A stretch of DNA of 56,889 nt from Saccharibacillus kuerlensis DSM 22868 (GCF_000378145.1 NZ_KB899301.1:1-56889), one strand, 5' to 3'; shown: positions 36,301-44,353, counted from the first letter of the stretch. The notes: generated by a model from the sequence alone, not told the origin. Translations and numbers: made by a program.

Positions 36301-36439
36301 ACGTCCGGGATTTGAAGAGGAATGCTTGGAAAGCGGCATACAGGACCTCATTTCCAAGCCGTTTTCCGAAGCGGAAATCCGGCGGGTATTGGAAGACCGC
36401 GATGGCCGTCGGCGTGAATTTATGCGCAGTTCTTCTTGA
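33311..36439 (+). CDS. Multi-PAS hybrid sensor histidine kinase
   Basis: 1042 residues, TTG start 10 bases after AAGGAGAAAG. No membrane segment, so cytoplasmic. Five PAS/PAC units at about 15-130, 140-255, 268-385, 390-505 and 520-640, each closing with a DIT-E/K type PAC end (ISRDITERKEAE for the third). HisKA at about 655-720 with phospho-His in FLAMMSHEIRTPMNGVLGM, HATPase_c with NAIKFT, VEDTGIGIP and GGTGLGLSICKKLVELMGG, and a receiver domain at about 910-1030 with NILIAEDHP and phospho-Asp in IVFMDVQMPLMDG. No partner regulator gene is adjacent, so it should feed a phosphorelay elsewhere, possibly sporulation; that is inference. PAS5 carries EHCPICC, a possible metal or redox site. Confidence 0.93.
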   Translation: MKPNLTEKLKHLISTDGAYHSLMENHPDGIVVLERSGGVIGINPALHRITGYTLEELQALQPKNWGIRATPEKLKHLFSQAKRGHTAEEEVKVLHKDGSRLWLQLTFVPLEFDSDVIGIYVICRNVTDFKRTEEELRSVTLKHAQVEEIVQIASWDWEIGKDYITCSDTFYEIFDIENPQKFYQYKHFAEKLIPEDRERIKGEIGKALEGDLYDTEYSIVVSGGKRKIIRAQGKPYQDPHTGSLHLFGTVQDITQSKMLEMQLRKSEKGFRLISEHSIDLISRHAAEAEAPYLYASPACERILGYKPEELIGRSAYEFFHPDDVVLVTNYLQEILSTEGAYTVSYRIRAKDGHYVWIESTGRFSYNDETGEIEEIIAVSRDITERKEAERQLQESEQRYKSLFEYNPFAVYSFDKEGRYVSTNAVLSQMLGYAPEQLENMSYKQVVTPEELENTEKHFEAAKNGIPQSYETAVTSSDGTILNLSVTNVPIVVDSEVVGVYGIANDITERNRYIRQIEELGYEHALILRSVSEGIFGLDREGRAMFTNPAALEMLGFEQEEFLGAYNHILLNHAGAGGVTHPIEHCPICCTVQDGVSRSDKEGVFWRKDGSSCLIEYTVNPIFDKGEIRGAVVVFRDITNEREVLRQKELAERTASAKSEFLAMMSHEIRTPMNGVLGMTDLLLDTELSGVQREYVEIIGQSGRSLMRILNDVLDFSKIDAGKLSLEPESFMVEPLLRSTVDLFEPKAMEKGVELSCRIGSRVPEEIVTDPSRLRQVLTNLIGNAIKFTERGKIEVAVDLMRGCSEERPVLEFRVEDTGIGIPADKLNRLFQSFSQLHPELNRKYGGTGLGLSICKKLVELMGGTIRAESLFGSGSVFRFTLPCYLSENDTYEVSQDEDKILMVREKAIDPQDLNILIAEDHPVNRRLLIDLLEKMGCKADIAINGIEAFSAVAHKSYDIVFMDVQMPLMDGMTTARLIRQMVPAEQRPYIVAVTAFVRPGFEEECLESGIQDLISKPFSEAEIRRVLEDRDGRRREFMRSSS

Positions 36440-36557
36440 TAAAAGCTCAGAATTCCCATGCATCCGAGAGCCTATCCGTCATTGACTTGTTGTTTAAATC
36501 CTTGCGCTTTTGAGTATTACCGCTTCTGTTTTACAGAGAAAAAGGATGAAAGATTAA

Positions 36558-36586
36558 AAAGACCTTTCCCGTGAGGGAAAGGTCTT
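36558..36586. terminator. Terminator hairpin downstream of hybrid kinase and hemL
   Basis: AAGACCTTTCCC-gtga-GGGAAAGGTCTT, a perfect 12-bp stem. The T run (TTTTTAAT) is on the minus strand, so it best stops leftward transcripts from hemL. A related copy lies at 36761-36783. Confidence 0.75.
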
Positions 36587-36593
36587 CAGGCTG

Positions 36594-36754
36594 TCGAGAA
36601 AGTTCAATACGCAGAACATTCGTAGAGGCTGCGAAGGGAATTCGTTAGCTGATCCTTACGATGTGCCTTTCTTCGAAAGGCTTTAGGTCGCGTGTTGAAA
36701 TCGGGAAAGAAGATTATATTTTAAAGGAATTTTCCCGAGAGCGGACTTTCTCGA
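36594..36754 (-). repeat. MITE-like dispersed repeat, copy B (inverted)
   Basis: Perfect 10-bp terminal inverted repeats TCGAGAAAGT (36594-36603) and ACTTTCTCGA (36745-36754). Read on the minus strand, it contains TCGGGAAAATTCC, TTTCCCGATTTCAACACGCGAC, AAAGCCTTTCGAAGAAAGGC, ACATCGTAAGGATCAGC and AACGAATTCCCTTCGCAGCC, matching copies A and C; the first third of those copies is missing. It lies between two related terminator hairpins. Confidence 0.82.
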
Positions 36755-36810
36755 GAAGTCAAAGACCTTTCGCGTGAGGAAGGCTATTTGACTTCTTCTG
36801 CCATCCAGTC

Positions 36811-37023
36811 CGCCCTCAGCGCATCGCTTTCAACGTTTCGTTGAGAGCGATCATCGTTCGGTTTGAGTAACCCGACCTCAGCGCATCGCTTTCAACGTTT
36901 CGTTGAGAGCGATCATCGTTCGGTTTGAGTAATCCGCCCTCAGCGCATCGCTTTCAATGTTTCGTTGAGAGCGATCATCGTTCGGTTTAAGTAATCCGCC
37001 CTCAGCGCATCGCTTTCAACGTT
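36811..37023. repeat. 62-bp tandem repeat (3.4 copies) derived from the 3' end of hemL
   Basis: Copies start at 36811, 36873, 36935 and 36997, exactly 62 bases apart and nearly identical. The fourth, partial copy is the real end of hemL (its last codons and TGA stop). Each full copy holds a hairpin CGCTTTCAACG-ttt-CGTTGAGAGCG followed by ATCATCGTTCGGTTTGAGTA. Confidence 0.93.
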
Positions 37024-38309
37024 GATTCAGCTGCGTCCAAAGTACGGTCGATATCGGCATCGGTATGAGCAGTGGTCAGGAACCACGCTTCGTATTTCGA
37101 AGGAGCCAGACAGATGCCGCGGTCCAGCATACCGCGGAAGAAAGCAGCGAAGGCTTCGCCGTCCGTGTCTTTTGCCTGCTCGTAATTAGTGATCGGATGA
37201 TCGCAGAAATGTGTGGAGAAAGCACCGCGAATCCGGTTAATTGTCATCGGTACGCCGTGACGCTTCGCCGACTCGGCAATGCCGTCCGTCAAGCGAATCG
37301 CGAGACGTTCCATTTCTTCGTATACGCCTTCGCCCTGCAGCACCTCTAGGCAGGCGATGCCGGCCGAGATCGAAGCCGGATTGCCGGCCATCGTACCTGC
37401 TTGGTAAGCGGGTCCGAGAGGGGCAACCTGTTCCATGATATGCTTACGGCCGCCATACGCGCCGATCGGCAATCCGCCTCCGAGGATCTTGCCGAGCGCT
37501 GTCAGGTCCGGCGTAATGGCCTCATGGTTGTCCAGTCCAGCGTAAGTCTGCGAAGAACCGTAGTGGAAGCGGAACGCGGTAATGACTTCATCATAGATAA
37601 CGAGCGCGCCGTGATCATGAGCCAGCTTGCACAGACCTTCAAGGAATCCTTTTTCGGGCATAACCATGCCGAAGTTGCCAACGATCGGTTCGACCATAAC
37701 GGCTGCGATTTCCCCTTCCCAGTGGTTCAGCGCTTCTTCAAGACCCTGGAGATCGTTGAACGGCACAGTAATGACTTCTTGTGCAATACTGGCCGGTACA
37801 CCAGCGCTGTCCGGAGTACCCAGTGTGGAGGGTCCGGAGCCTGCGGCAACAAGCACGAGATCTGAGTGTCCGTGATAACAGCCGGCGAACTTGATAATTT
37901 TCGAACGCTCGGTATAAGCGCGTGCTACGCGAATTGTCGACATGACGGCTTCCGTGCCGGAATTGACGAAGCGGACTTTGTCCATTGACGGAATAGCGTC
38001 TTTAAGCATCTTGGCAAGCTTAATCTCAAGCTCGGTCGGCGTGCCGTACAGCACACCGTTTTGTGCGGCGCGTACAATCGCCTCCGTAATATGGGGATGT
38101 GCGTGTCCGGTAATGATCGGACCGTAAGCAGCCAGATAGTCGATGTATTCGTTGCCGTCGACGTCCCAGAAATGTGAGCCTTGGCCCCGCTGCATAAAGA
38201 CGGGCGAACCTCCGCCTACGGCTTTGAATGAGCGGGAAGGGCTGTTGACACCGCCAACGATATGTTCGAGTGCTTCGGTGTATAGTTTTTCGGAATTTGA
38301 ACGATTCAT
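37002..38309 (-). CDS. hemL: Glutamate-1-semialdehyde 2,1-aminomutase
   Basis: 435 residues, class-III aminotransferase fold. It converts glutamate-1-semialdehyde to 5-aminolevulinate for heme. [20 protein letters not shown] at the start, [29 protein letters not shown] and the PLP lysine in [27 protein letters not shown] precedes the ATG. It is a single gene, not in a hemAXCDBL cluster, so it may be the GsaB-type paralogue. The last seven codons are part of the tandem repeat that follows it. Confidence 0.93.
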   Translation of the reverse strand: MNRSNSEKLYTEALEHIVGGVNSPSRSFKAVGGGSPVFMQRGQGSHFWDVDGNEYIDYLAAYGPIITGHAHPHITEAIVRAAQNGVLYGTPTELEIKLAKMLKDAIPSMDKVRFVNSGTEAVMSTIRVARAYTERSKIIKFAGCYHGHSDLVLVAAGSGPSTLGTPDSAGVPASIAQEVITVPFNDLQGLEEALNHWEGEIAAVMVEPIVGNFGMVMPEKGFLEGLCKLAHDHGALVIYDEVITAFRFHYGSSQTYAGLDNHEAITPDLTALGKILGGGLPIGAYGGRKHIMEQVAPLGPAYQAGTMAGNPASISAGIACLEVLQGEGVYEEMERLAIRLTDGIAESAKRHGVPMTINRIRGAFSTHFCDHPITNYEQAKDTDGEAFAAFFRGMLDRGICLAPSKYEAWFLTTAHTDADIDRTLDAAESTLKAMR

Positions 38310-38362
38310 GATTCACGATCCTTTCAGAAATATGGAGAACCCGCTGACGGGGCTGCAAACGC

Positions 38363-38389
38363 AGAGAGCGCCCGGTAAGGGCGCTCTCT
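38363..38389 (-). terminator. Hairpin between LCP and hemL genes
   Basis: AGAGAGCGCCC-ggtaa-GGGCGCTCTCT, perfect 11-bp stem just upstream of hemL. It lies before hemL in the leftward direction and could end the LCP transcript; no strong T run follows. Confidence 0.55.
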
Positions 38390-38431
38390 AAGCGTAACGA
38401 ATTTTCGCGTCGGAGTACAGCGTCTGTTTTG

Positions 38432-39499
38432 TTAATTCTGATCGTTTTCGTCTAATCCGTCTGCTTCCGTTTTCGGTCCCGAAGGCGTGGAGAACGGCGT
38501 TTGAAGCAGATCGGACTCGTCTTCCGCCGGAGCTTCCTCGCTGCCTGCGTTTAGTGTATCCTGAACGAACTGCTTGAGTTTGTCTTCGCTGCGGATCGTG
38601 AGCACTGCGGCTCCGCCGATTGTTTCTTCTTTCAAAATGGAATTCGGCGGAATCTGTTCACTGCCGTTCATCTTACTATCGTAAGCGACGGTTGCAAGCT
38701 TCCACATATCGCTGACGCTCAAATTGGTATCGATATACGGGTTGACCTGTTCAAGGATATCGGGAAGGTTCATCACTGAAGTAGTCGATTTGAGCTTGTC
38801 TCCAACGGCCTGCAGGAAATCGCGCTGTCTGCTCGTGCGGCTGAAGTCGGACAGAAGGTCATGACGGAAGCGGACGTACTGCAGAGCCATTCTGCCGTCC
38901 AAATGCTGCATGCCCTCTTTCAGATCAATATCGTACTGAGGACCATCGGCTGCACTAATGTATTTCATATTCTTTTCTACGTAAAAGTCGATCCCGCCCA
39001 CAGAATCGACCAGCTTAATGAAGCCTTCGAAGTCCGTATAAACATAATACTGAATCGGGATTCCCATTAGATTGCCGACGGCTTCCATGGCGGTGTTGGG
39101 TCCACGGGTGATGGCCATGTTAATTCGCTGTTTGCCAAAACCGGGAATGTCCACATATGTATCGCGCATGATCGAGAAAACGTTGATCGCTTTTTTGACC
39201 GGATCGATCGAAGCAACCAGCATCGTATCCGAACGGGGAATGTCGTCTCCGAGCGCATCACGGCCATCCACACCCATCAGCAAAATGTTGACCGGCTCAT
39301 TGCCTTCCCACTTGGGCGGCTCCTGAGCAACTATTGTTTCCGTAACCGGAAGATTGCGGAACGGGGAACTATCTCCGACTTTTTGCAGGTTCGATACTTG
39401 ATTGTAGAGGTTAGAGAAGTAGTAGACGGCATAACCTCCGGCAGAAGCGAAAATAAGAACCAATGCCCAAATCAGCACATGTTTTTTCTTCCTAATCAT
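38432..39499 (-). CDS. LytR-CpsA-Psr (LCP) family cell-wall polymer ligase
   Basis: 355 residues from ATG 39499 behind AAAGGAAG (GTG 39520 is in frame but has no ribosome site). Short basic N-terminus, one transmembrane helix (VLIWALVLIFASAGGYAVYY), then the LCP domain outside: NILLMGVDGRD, RSDTMLVASIDPVKKAINVFSI ending at MRDTYVDIPG, INMAITRGP, and LQYVRFRHDLLSDFSRTSRQ with the catalytic Arg residues. LCP enzymes transfer teichoic acids or capsule from undecaprenyl carriers to peptidoglycan. Acidic disordered tail. Own promoter at 39570-39598. Confidence 0.9.
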   Translation of the reverse strand: MIRKKKHVLIWALVLIFASAGGYAVYYFSNLYNQVSNLQKVGDSSPFRNLPVTETIVAQEPPKWEGNEPVNILLMGVDGRDALGDDIPRSDTMLVASIDPVKKAINVFSIMRDTYVDIPGFGKQRINMAITRGPNTAMEAVGNLMGIPIQYYVYTDFEGFIKLVDSVGGIDFYVEKNMKYISAADGPQYDIDLKEGMQHLDGRMALQYVRFRHDLLSDFSRTSRQRDFLQAVGDKLKSTTSVMNLPDILEQVNPYIDTNLSVSDMWKLATVAYDSKMNGSEQIPPNSILKEETIGGAAVLTIRSEDKLKQFVQDTLNAGSEEAPAEDESDLLQTPFSTPSGPKTEADGLDENDQN

Positions 39500-39569
39500 T
39501 CGTTTTCTTCCTTTCGTCACTCAAAAATAATAGAAGACAGAACGCCGTTTGCCATTGTTGCATCCCTAC

Positions 39570-39598
39570 ATTATAATTTTTTTCGGAGCAGCAGGCAA
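39570..39598 (-). promoter_or_regulatory. Sigma-A promoter of the LCP gene
   Basis: Minus strand: TTGCCT (39593-39598), 17-base spacer with an A7 run, consensus TATAAT (39570-39575), 71 bases before the ATG. Confidence 0.75.
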
Positions 39599-39949
39599 TT
39601 CAGCGTCTCCGGCCGGTATGTACACGTACCAAGAAACACCGGTGTTACGGAATGTGATTGCCCTGCAATTCGTTCATATCGGAGGCTGTGACTTCCCTGT
39701 AGACGGATTGATTTTCGAAAACGGGCAAGAAAGAGTCTTATGCGACAAAGAAACGACAGACGGAACACACACCATGCAATAACGGCGTCTCAACGCTGAA
39801 TAGCCGGTGATTTTTGCAGTGAATCGTAAAGCTCCTTGAGAAAAAACGATCCGGACAGCCGAATGTTTTCAAATGGTGCATTGCCGGTATGGAAAAGGGC
39901 GATGAATTTGAAAAACCGACTTGGCCAGGATTCGAAGAAAGGAAATTAT
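39599..39949. other. Intergenic region between LCP gene and ABC operon
   Basis: About 350 bases. A 77-codon ATG frame at 39549-39782 crosses the LCP promoter and has no ribosome site; it is not called. No structured element recognised. It should contain the promoter of the ABC operon. Confidence 0.4.
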
Positions 39950-41002
39950 ATGAAAGCCATCGAAGTGGAGCATCTCAGCAAAATTTTCAAAGTACAGAAA
40001 AACCGCGGCGGGCTCAAAGGAGCGCTGCAGGATTTATTTGCTCGTCAGTATAATGAGGTCGCGGCCGTCAATGATATCTCGTTCTCTATTCCGGAGGGCG
40101 AAATTTGCGGATACATCGGCGAGAACGGTGCAGGCAAGTCGACGACAATCAAGATGCTGACCGGCATTCTCGTTCCGACCTCGGGCAAACTTAATGTCGG
40201 AGGCTATGTACCGCATGAGGAGCGTGAGAAGTTCGTCCGTAACATCGGCGTTGTATTTGGCCAGCGCAGTCAGCTCTGGTGGGACATCGGCGTTATCGAA
40301 TCATTCGGTCTGCTGCGCAAGGTGTACGGTGTACCGGAGAACGATTATAAGAAGCGGCTCGACGAACTCGTACAGCGCCTTGATCTGGGGGAACTGCTGA
40401 GCCGGCCTGTACGCAAACTTAGTCTCGGTCAGCGTATGCGCTGTGAGTTGGTAGCCGCGCTGCTGCATAACCCGTCGATCGTCTTTCTGGACGAGCCAAC
40501 CATCGGACTCGACATTATTGTCAAGACGGAAATTCGCGAGTTTCTCAAAGACATGAACCGTCAGCACGGCACGACCATTCTGCTGACGACGCACGACCTT
40601 CAGGATATCGAAGCGCTCTGCTCCCGGGTCATCATGCTCGACGAAGGTCGCGTCATTTACGACGGTGGTCTCGATGCGCTCAAGACCCGTTGGGGACAAG
40701 GGACGCGAGTGACATTCCAGTTTGGCGCATCCTGTCCGCTGGGGCGTCTGCAGGCGCTTGTCGAAGGTCTTGATGTTACCTGGACCGCCGAGAACGATCT
40801 TCATGCCGAAGCACTTGTGCCCGGCAGCCTGAATGTGTCGGACGTACTGGCGAAAGTCGTTGGACAGACAGATATTCCGATTACGGATATCAAGATCACG
40901 GAGACGACGACCGATGAGATTGTGCGGCAGATTTACCAGACAGGCTCAGCGACTACACCGAAGATCGTCGTATCGGAAGGCGGGCATAATTCTCATGCTT
41001 AG
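39950..41002 (+). CDS. ABC transporter ATP-binding protein (DrrA-like, large ABC-2 export type)
   Basis: 350 residues from ATG 39950 (GAAAGGAAAT upstream). Walker A GENGAGKST (about residue 66), distinctive VVFGQRSQLWWDIGVIESF Q-loop region, signature LSLGQRMRCE, Walker B IVFLDEPTIGLD, switch TTHDLQDIEALC, then a C-terminal domain of about 100 residues. This FGQRSQLWW form goes with paired DUF990-type permeases in drug or viologen-like exporters. The stop overlaps the next start by 8 bases. Substrate unknown. Confidence 0.88.
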   Translation: MKAIEVEHLSKIFKVQKNRGGLKGALQDLFARQYNEVAAVNDISFSIPEGEICGYIGENGAGKSTTIKMLTGILVPTSGKLNVGGYVPHEEREKFVRNIGVVFGQRSQLWWDIGVIESFGLLRKVYGVPENDYKKRLDELVQRLDLGELLSRPVRKLSLGQRMRCELVAALLHNPSIVFLDEPTIGLDIIVKTEIREFLKDMNRQHGTTILLTTHDLQDIEALCSRVIMLDEGRVIYDGGLDALKTRWGQGTRVTFQFGASCPLGRLQALVEGLDVTWTAENDLHAEALVPGSLNVSDVLAKVVGQTDIPITDIKITETTTDEIVRQIYQTGSATTPKIVVSEGGHNSHA

Positions 41003-41789
41003 CGTGTATACCGACTTTATCCGTATCCGTTTCTTGACTATGCTGGCATACCGGGTCAACTATTATTCCGGCATTCTGATCTACATGCTGAACATCGGGG
41101 TCTATTATTTTACCTGGCAGGCGATCTACGGGGACAAAGGCGAGATCGGCGGATTCACCGCTTCCCAGATGACGACTTATATCGCGGTGTCCTGGATGGC
41201 GCGCGCGTTCTACTTCAACAACTTGGACCGCGAGATCGCGACCGATATTCGGGACGGTTCCATTGCCATTCAGTTTATTAGGCCTTACAATTATTTATTC
41301 GTCAAAATGATGCAGGGGTTCGGTGAAGGATTGTTCCGCTTTACGCTATTCATGATTCCGGGGATGCTGCTTGCGCTGCTGCTGTTTCCGGTCCGCCTTC
41401 CGACAGATCCGTTCGCCTGGATCGGATTCCTCGTCATGCTGTTCTTCAGCTTTCTGATCAATTCGCAGCTGAACATTCTGACCGGACTTATGGCGTTCTT
41501 CGTGGAAAATAACGAGGGCATCATGCGGATGAAAAGGGTCGTCGTCGATCTGTTTTCGGGTCTTGTGATTCCGATCAGCTTGTTCCCCGGCTGGCTCAGC
41601 GGAATTATGCAGTGGCTGCCTTTTCAAGCGATCACGTATCTGCCGGGTTCGGTCTTTACGGGACGCACAACAGGCACAGGTATTCTGGAAGTATTCGCTA
41701 TTCAGCTGATCTGGTTCTTTGCCCTGCTGATCCCGATTTACTTCATGTGGCGTTCGGCGCGCAAGCGGCTGTTCGTGCAGGGGGGTTGA
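40995..41789 (+). CDS. ABC-2 family permease, first subunit
   Basis: 264 residues from ATG 40995, inside the end of the ATPase gene, so translation is coupled. Six membrane segments; LAYRVNYYSGILIYMLNIGV and LDREIATDIRDGSIAIQFIRPYNYL are characteristic of this permease family. It ends FMWRSARKRLFVQGG. It pairs with the following gene as a heterodimeric channel. Confidence 0.85.
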   Translation: MLSVYTDFIRIRFLTMLAYRVNYYSGILIYMLNIGVYYFTWQAIYGDKGEIGGFTASQMTTYIAVSWMARAFYFNNLDREIATDIRDGSIAIQFIRPYNYLFVKMMQGFGEGLFRFTLFMIPGMLLALLLFPVRLPTDPFAWIGFLVMLFFSFLINSQLNILTGLMAFFVENNEGIMRMKRVVVDLFSGLVIPISLFPGWLSGIMQWLPFQAITYLPGSVFTGRTTGTGILEVFAIQLIWFFALLIPIYFMWRSARKRLFVQGG

Positions 41790-41793
41790 GAAT

Positions 41794-42579
41794 ATGTACT
41801 ACATCGAATTGGTCTTTGAGTATCTTAAGAACTATATGAAAACAAGGCTGACTTACCGGGCCGATTTCTGGGTCGAAGTCGTTTCGGACCTGCTGATGCA
41901 GGCGAGCAACCTGATCTTTATCTTCGTCGTGTTCGGACATACGGACACGCTGGGCGGGTGGAGCGAAGCGGAAGTTGTGTTCGTGTACGGATTCTTTATG
42001 GTTCCGTTCGGACTGTTCAGCTGTTTCGTCAATCTATGGAATTTCAGCGACCGCTATATCGTCAAAGGAGAGATGGATCGCATCTTGACCCGTCCCGCCT
42101 ATAATCTATTTCAGATCTTCTTGGAAAATATCGATCCGCCGGGTCTGATCGGTTCTCTGATCGGTCTGATCATTATGATCATCAGCGGCGGCCAGCTGGG
42201 ATTGGATCTGATGTGGTGGCATATTCCGGTGCTGATTCTGTTCGCCATTAGCGCAACATTGATTTACACCGGTATCTACATTGCGCTGACCTCGCTGTCG
42301 TTCTATTCCGATTCGCCGACCGGCATTATGCCGCTGATGTACAATATTCAGAACTACGGCCGTTACCCGGTGACGATCTACAACCGCGCGATCCAGTTCC
42401 TGCTGACGTGGATTCTGCCTTTTGCGTTCGTCGGCATTTATCCCGCTTCCTTGTTCCTCGGGCGAACGGAGATGACGCATATGGCTTGGCTGACGCCGGT
42501 TATGGCTGTTATTTTCCTGACGATCGGCTTGACCAGCTGGAACGTAGGTGTGAAAAGGTACCGGGGGGCAGGGTCTTAG
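41794..42579 (+). CDS. ABC-2 family permease, second subunit (DUF990-like)
   Basis: 261 residues, 4 bases after the previous stop. Six membrane segments; RLTYRADFWVEVVSDLLMQ at the start and YIVKGEMDRILTRPAYNLFQ in the loop mirror the DGSI-IRP loop of its partner; SFYSDSPTGIMPLMYNIQNYGRYP is a family block. GGGGGGTTGAG provides a ribosome site. It completes a three-gene export operon. Confidence 0.85.
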   Translation: MYYIELVFEYLKNYMKTRLTYRADFWVEVVSDLLMQASNLIFIFVVFGHTDTLGGWSEAEVVFVYGFFMVPFGLFSCFVNLWNFSDRYIVKGEMDRILTRPAYNLFQIFLENIDPPGLIGSLIGLIIMIISGGQLGLDLMWWHIPVLILFAISATLIYTGIYIALTSLSFYSDSPTGIMPLMYNIQNYGRYPVTIYNRAIQFLLTWILPFAFVGIYPASLFLGRTEMTHMAWLTPVMAVIFLTIGLTSWNVGVKRYRGAGS

Positions 42580-42586
42580 ACGCTTC

Positions 42587-42698
42587 GGGGGAAGGTGGCT
42601 TACGATCGCTGTTTCGATTCGATTTCTTCATTGTATTTTGATAAGGTGGAAATCGAATCTCAAAGGCGAACATTTCATTTCTTCAGCCACCTTCCCCC
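42587..42698. repeat. Nested perfect inverted repeats after the ABC operon
   Basis: Outer arms GGGGGAAGGTGGCT (42587-42600) and AGCCACCTTCCCCC (42685-42698), 14 bp perfect. Inside, GATTCGATTTC (42616-42626) and GAAATCGAATC (42649-42659), 11 bp perfect. The 112-base unit would fold into a two-tier stem. No T run follows, so it is not an ordinary terminator. Confidence 0.85.
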
Positions 42699-43133
42699 TC
42701 CGCTCCGACCCTGCTTACCGGTAGGGGGAGAGAAGAGGGAAGATCAGATATAAGAGCACGGGCCCCAGCGCGGGCCGCGGCAAGTTCAAGAGCGGTAGGG
42801 ACGTCGGCGGGTCGGGACAATTCGACCCTGGACGTGGAGTGTCTGAGACACCAAAAGCACCAGAAGCACGCGCCAGAAACACCAGAAGCACCTACATGAC
42901 TTAAACTAGCTGAGCAGTCGAAGTCAGCCTAATCGTCATCATGACCAACAACGAACCCAACCAAAGTTCACTCAAACACGGGAGTCATAGCCTGCGGAGG
43001 AGCCGGCCGACCACGCCGGATCCTCTCACCCTCTAGCGAGTTTACTTTCAGAAAATATTTTTGTGCGCACGCAGCAGCGGAAGGGAAAGGGAGTTGTAGG
43101 AAGCTAAAGGCTTACCGAAGGAAAGGCAACGTG
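42699..43133. other. Gene-free GC-varied stretch after the ABC operon
   Basis: About 430 bases with no supported ORF. It contains short repeats (two close copies of ACCAGAAGCAC near 42860-42900). No promoter, tRNA or riboswitch recognised. Confidence 0.4.
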
Positions 43134-43361
43134 TCGAAAAAAACTAATTCAAAGAGAAGCGGATGTGCGAAGAGGGAAATTCAGTGAAGGAACGATAGTG
43201 TTCGCCTTTGTGGTGCAAGTTCACCCAAGATCAGGATGTGAACTTGCACCGCTAATCGGGAAAATTCCATTTTAATTTGATCACTTTTCCCGATTTCAAC
43301 ACGCGACCGGAACGAATTTCTCTCGCAGCCCTTGAGCTTCTATAACGAATAGGACTTTCGA
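43134..43361 (+). repeat. MITE-like dispersed repeat, copy C
   Basis: Begins TCGAAAAAAACT and ends ACTTTCGA. Shares AAATTCAGTGAAGGAACGAT, AGTGTTCGCCTTTG, TCGGGAAAATTCC, TTTTCCCGATTTCAACACGC, AACGAATTTCTCTCGCAGCC and CTTGAGCTTCT with copies A and B. It uniquely holds a 13-bp perfect hairpin GGTGCAAGTTCAC/GTGAACTTGCACC (43212-43224 with 43238-43250) and lacks the AAAGCCTTTCGAAG block. ATCGGGAAAA/TTTTCCCGAT (43255-43264 with 43285-43294) is a second stem. Confidence 0.8.
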
Positions 43362-43462
43362 GGGCAGCCTGAGCTTTCTGGAGGAAAGGTAAATCGAAAG
43401 CCCCTTCCCCTGAAGCGCCACCAGCACACCCACATTTTCTTACTAAAAGGAGCGATTCATTT

Positions 43463-43918
43463 ATGGTAGAAGTTGGACAAATCGTACCGGAATTCAGCCT
43501 GCCGGCTATCGGCGGAGAAACAATCAAATTCAGCGATTATCGAGGCAAAAAGCTGGTGATCTACTTTTATCCCAAAGACATGACGCCGGGCTGCACGCAG
43601 CAGGCCTGCGATTTCCGCGATTCCGAAAGCTATTTTGCGACCAAAAATGCAGCGGTAATCGGAATCAGTGCAGACGATGTAAAATCGCATGAAAAATTCG
43701 GTGCCAAATACGCTCTGCCGTTCCCGCTGCTGTCGGATACGGAGCATGAGGTTAGTGAGCTGTTCGGCGTCTGGCAGCTCAAGAAAAACTTCGGCAAAGA
43801 ATACGAAGGAATTGTACGCTCGACATTTCTGATCGATGAAGAAGGTCGACTGATCCGCGAATGGCGAAAAGTCAAAGTGGAAGGGCATGTCGACGAAGTC
43901 CTGCAGGCGATCGAATAG
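43463..43918 (+). CDS. bcp: Thioredoxin-dependent thiol peroxidase, BCP/PrxQ family
   Basis: 151 residues. Reduces peroxides with electrons from thioredoxin. FYPKDMTPGCTQQACDFRD carries the peroxidatic Cys (about 45) and the resolving Cys five residues on, the PrxQ arrangement; GISADDVKSHEKF, YALPFPLLSDTEHEVSELFGV and STFLIDEEGRLIREWRKVK complete the fold. AAAAGGAGCG lies before the ATG. Transcribed alone, just downstream of the copy C repeat, whose end lies about 100 bases before the start. Confidence 0.94.
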   Translation: MVEVGQIVPEFSLPAIGGETIKFSDYRGKKLVIYFYPKDMTPGCTQQACDFRDSESYFATKNAAVIGISADDVKSHEKFGAKYALPFPLLSDTEHEVSELFGVWQLKKNFGKEYEGIVRSTFLIDEEGRLIREWRKVKVEGHVDEVLQAIE

Positions 43919-44353
43919 GCCAGGAAGCAGATGGAATTGCTGCGGTTGATGTCGAATCAATCGCTCTTTTCACTTGTTTTCTACAAAGAGAGTCATATTT
44001 TTGTCTTATTTCTGAATTTTCAATGAAATCCATTAAAAATCGTTTGAGAAAAAACGAGAAAACGTTTAAATTTATGATAGGTAATGAAAATTCCATTAAT
44101 TTTCAATGTCTAGAATCGAACGGGAGGGAATTGATAAACAAGTCGAACGGCGGGGGTCCTGTATTCCTTTTTGAAATAGAAAAAGTCGTTCGCAAACTGT
44201 CACAGGAAAAGGGGTTTTCGGGCACTTTTCTGGAACGACGGACGATGCATGGAGTGCGTCTGTCTAAGAATAGATGCCGCAATTAGTCTTCAGACTGGCG
44301 GGGGCCGGTTTAGCGAGACTTTAATGATTTTTTTGGGGAGAGAGGAATTTGTT
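43919..44353. other. AT-rich intergenic region after bcp
   Basis: About 435 bases. An ATG frame beginning at 44023 has no ribosome site and is not called. A/T-rich DNA around 44000-44110 could hold the promoter of the next small gene, but no clear -35/-10 pair was seen. Confidence 0.4.

Noticed and set aside
39549-39782. 77-codon ATG frame between LCP and ABC genes
   Set aside because: Crosses the well-formed LCP promoter and lacks a ribosome site.
44023-44286. ATG frame after bcp (88 codons)
   Set aside because: No ribosome site, AT-rich Lys/Asn composition, overlaps the next gene's leader.
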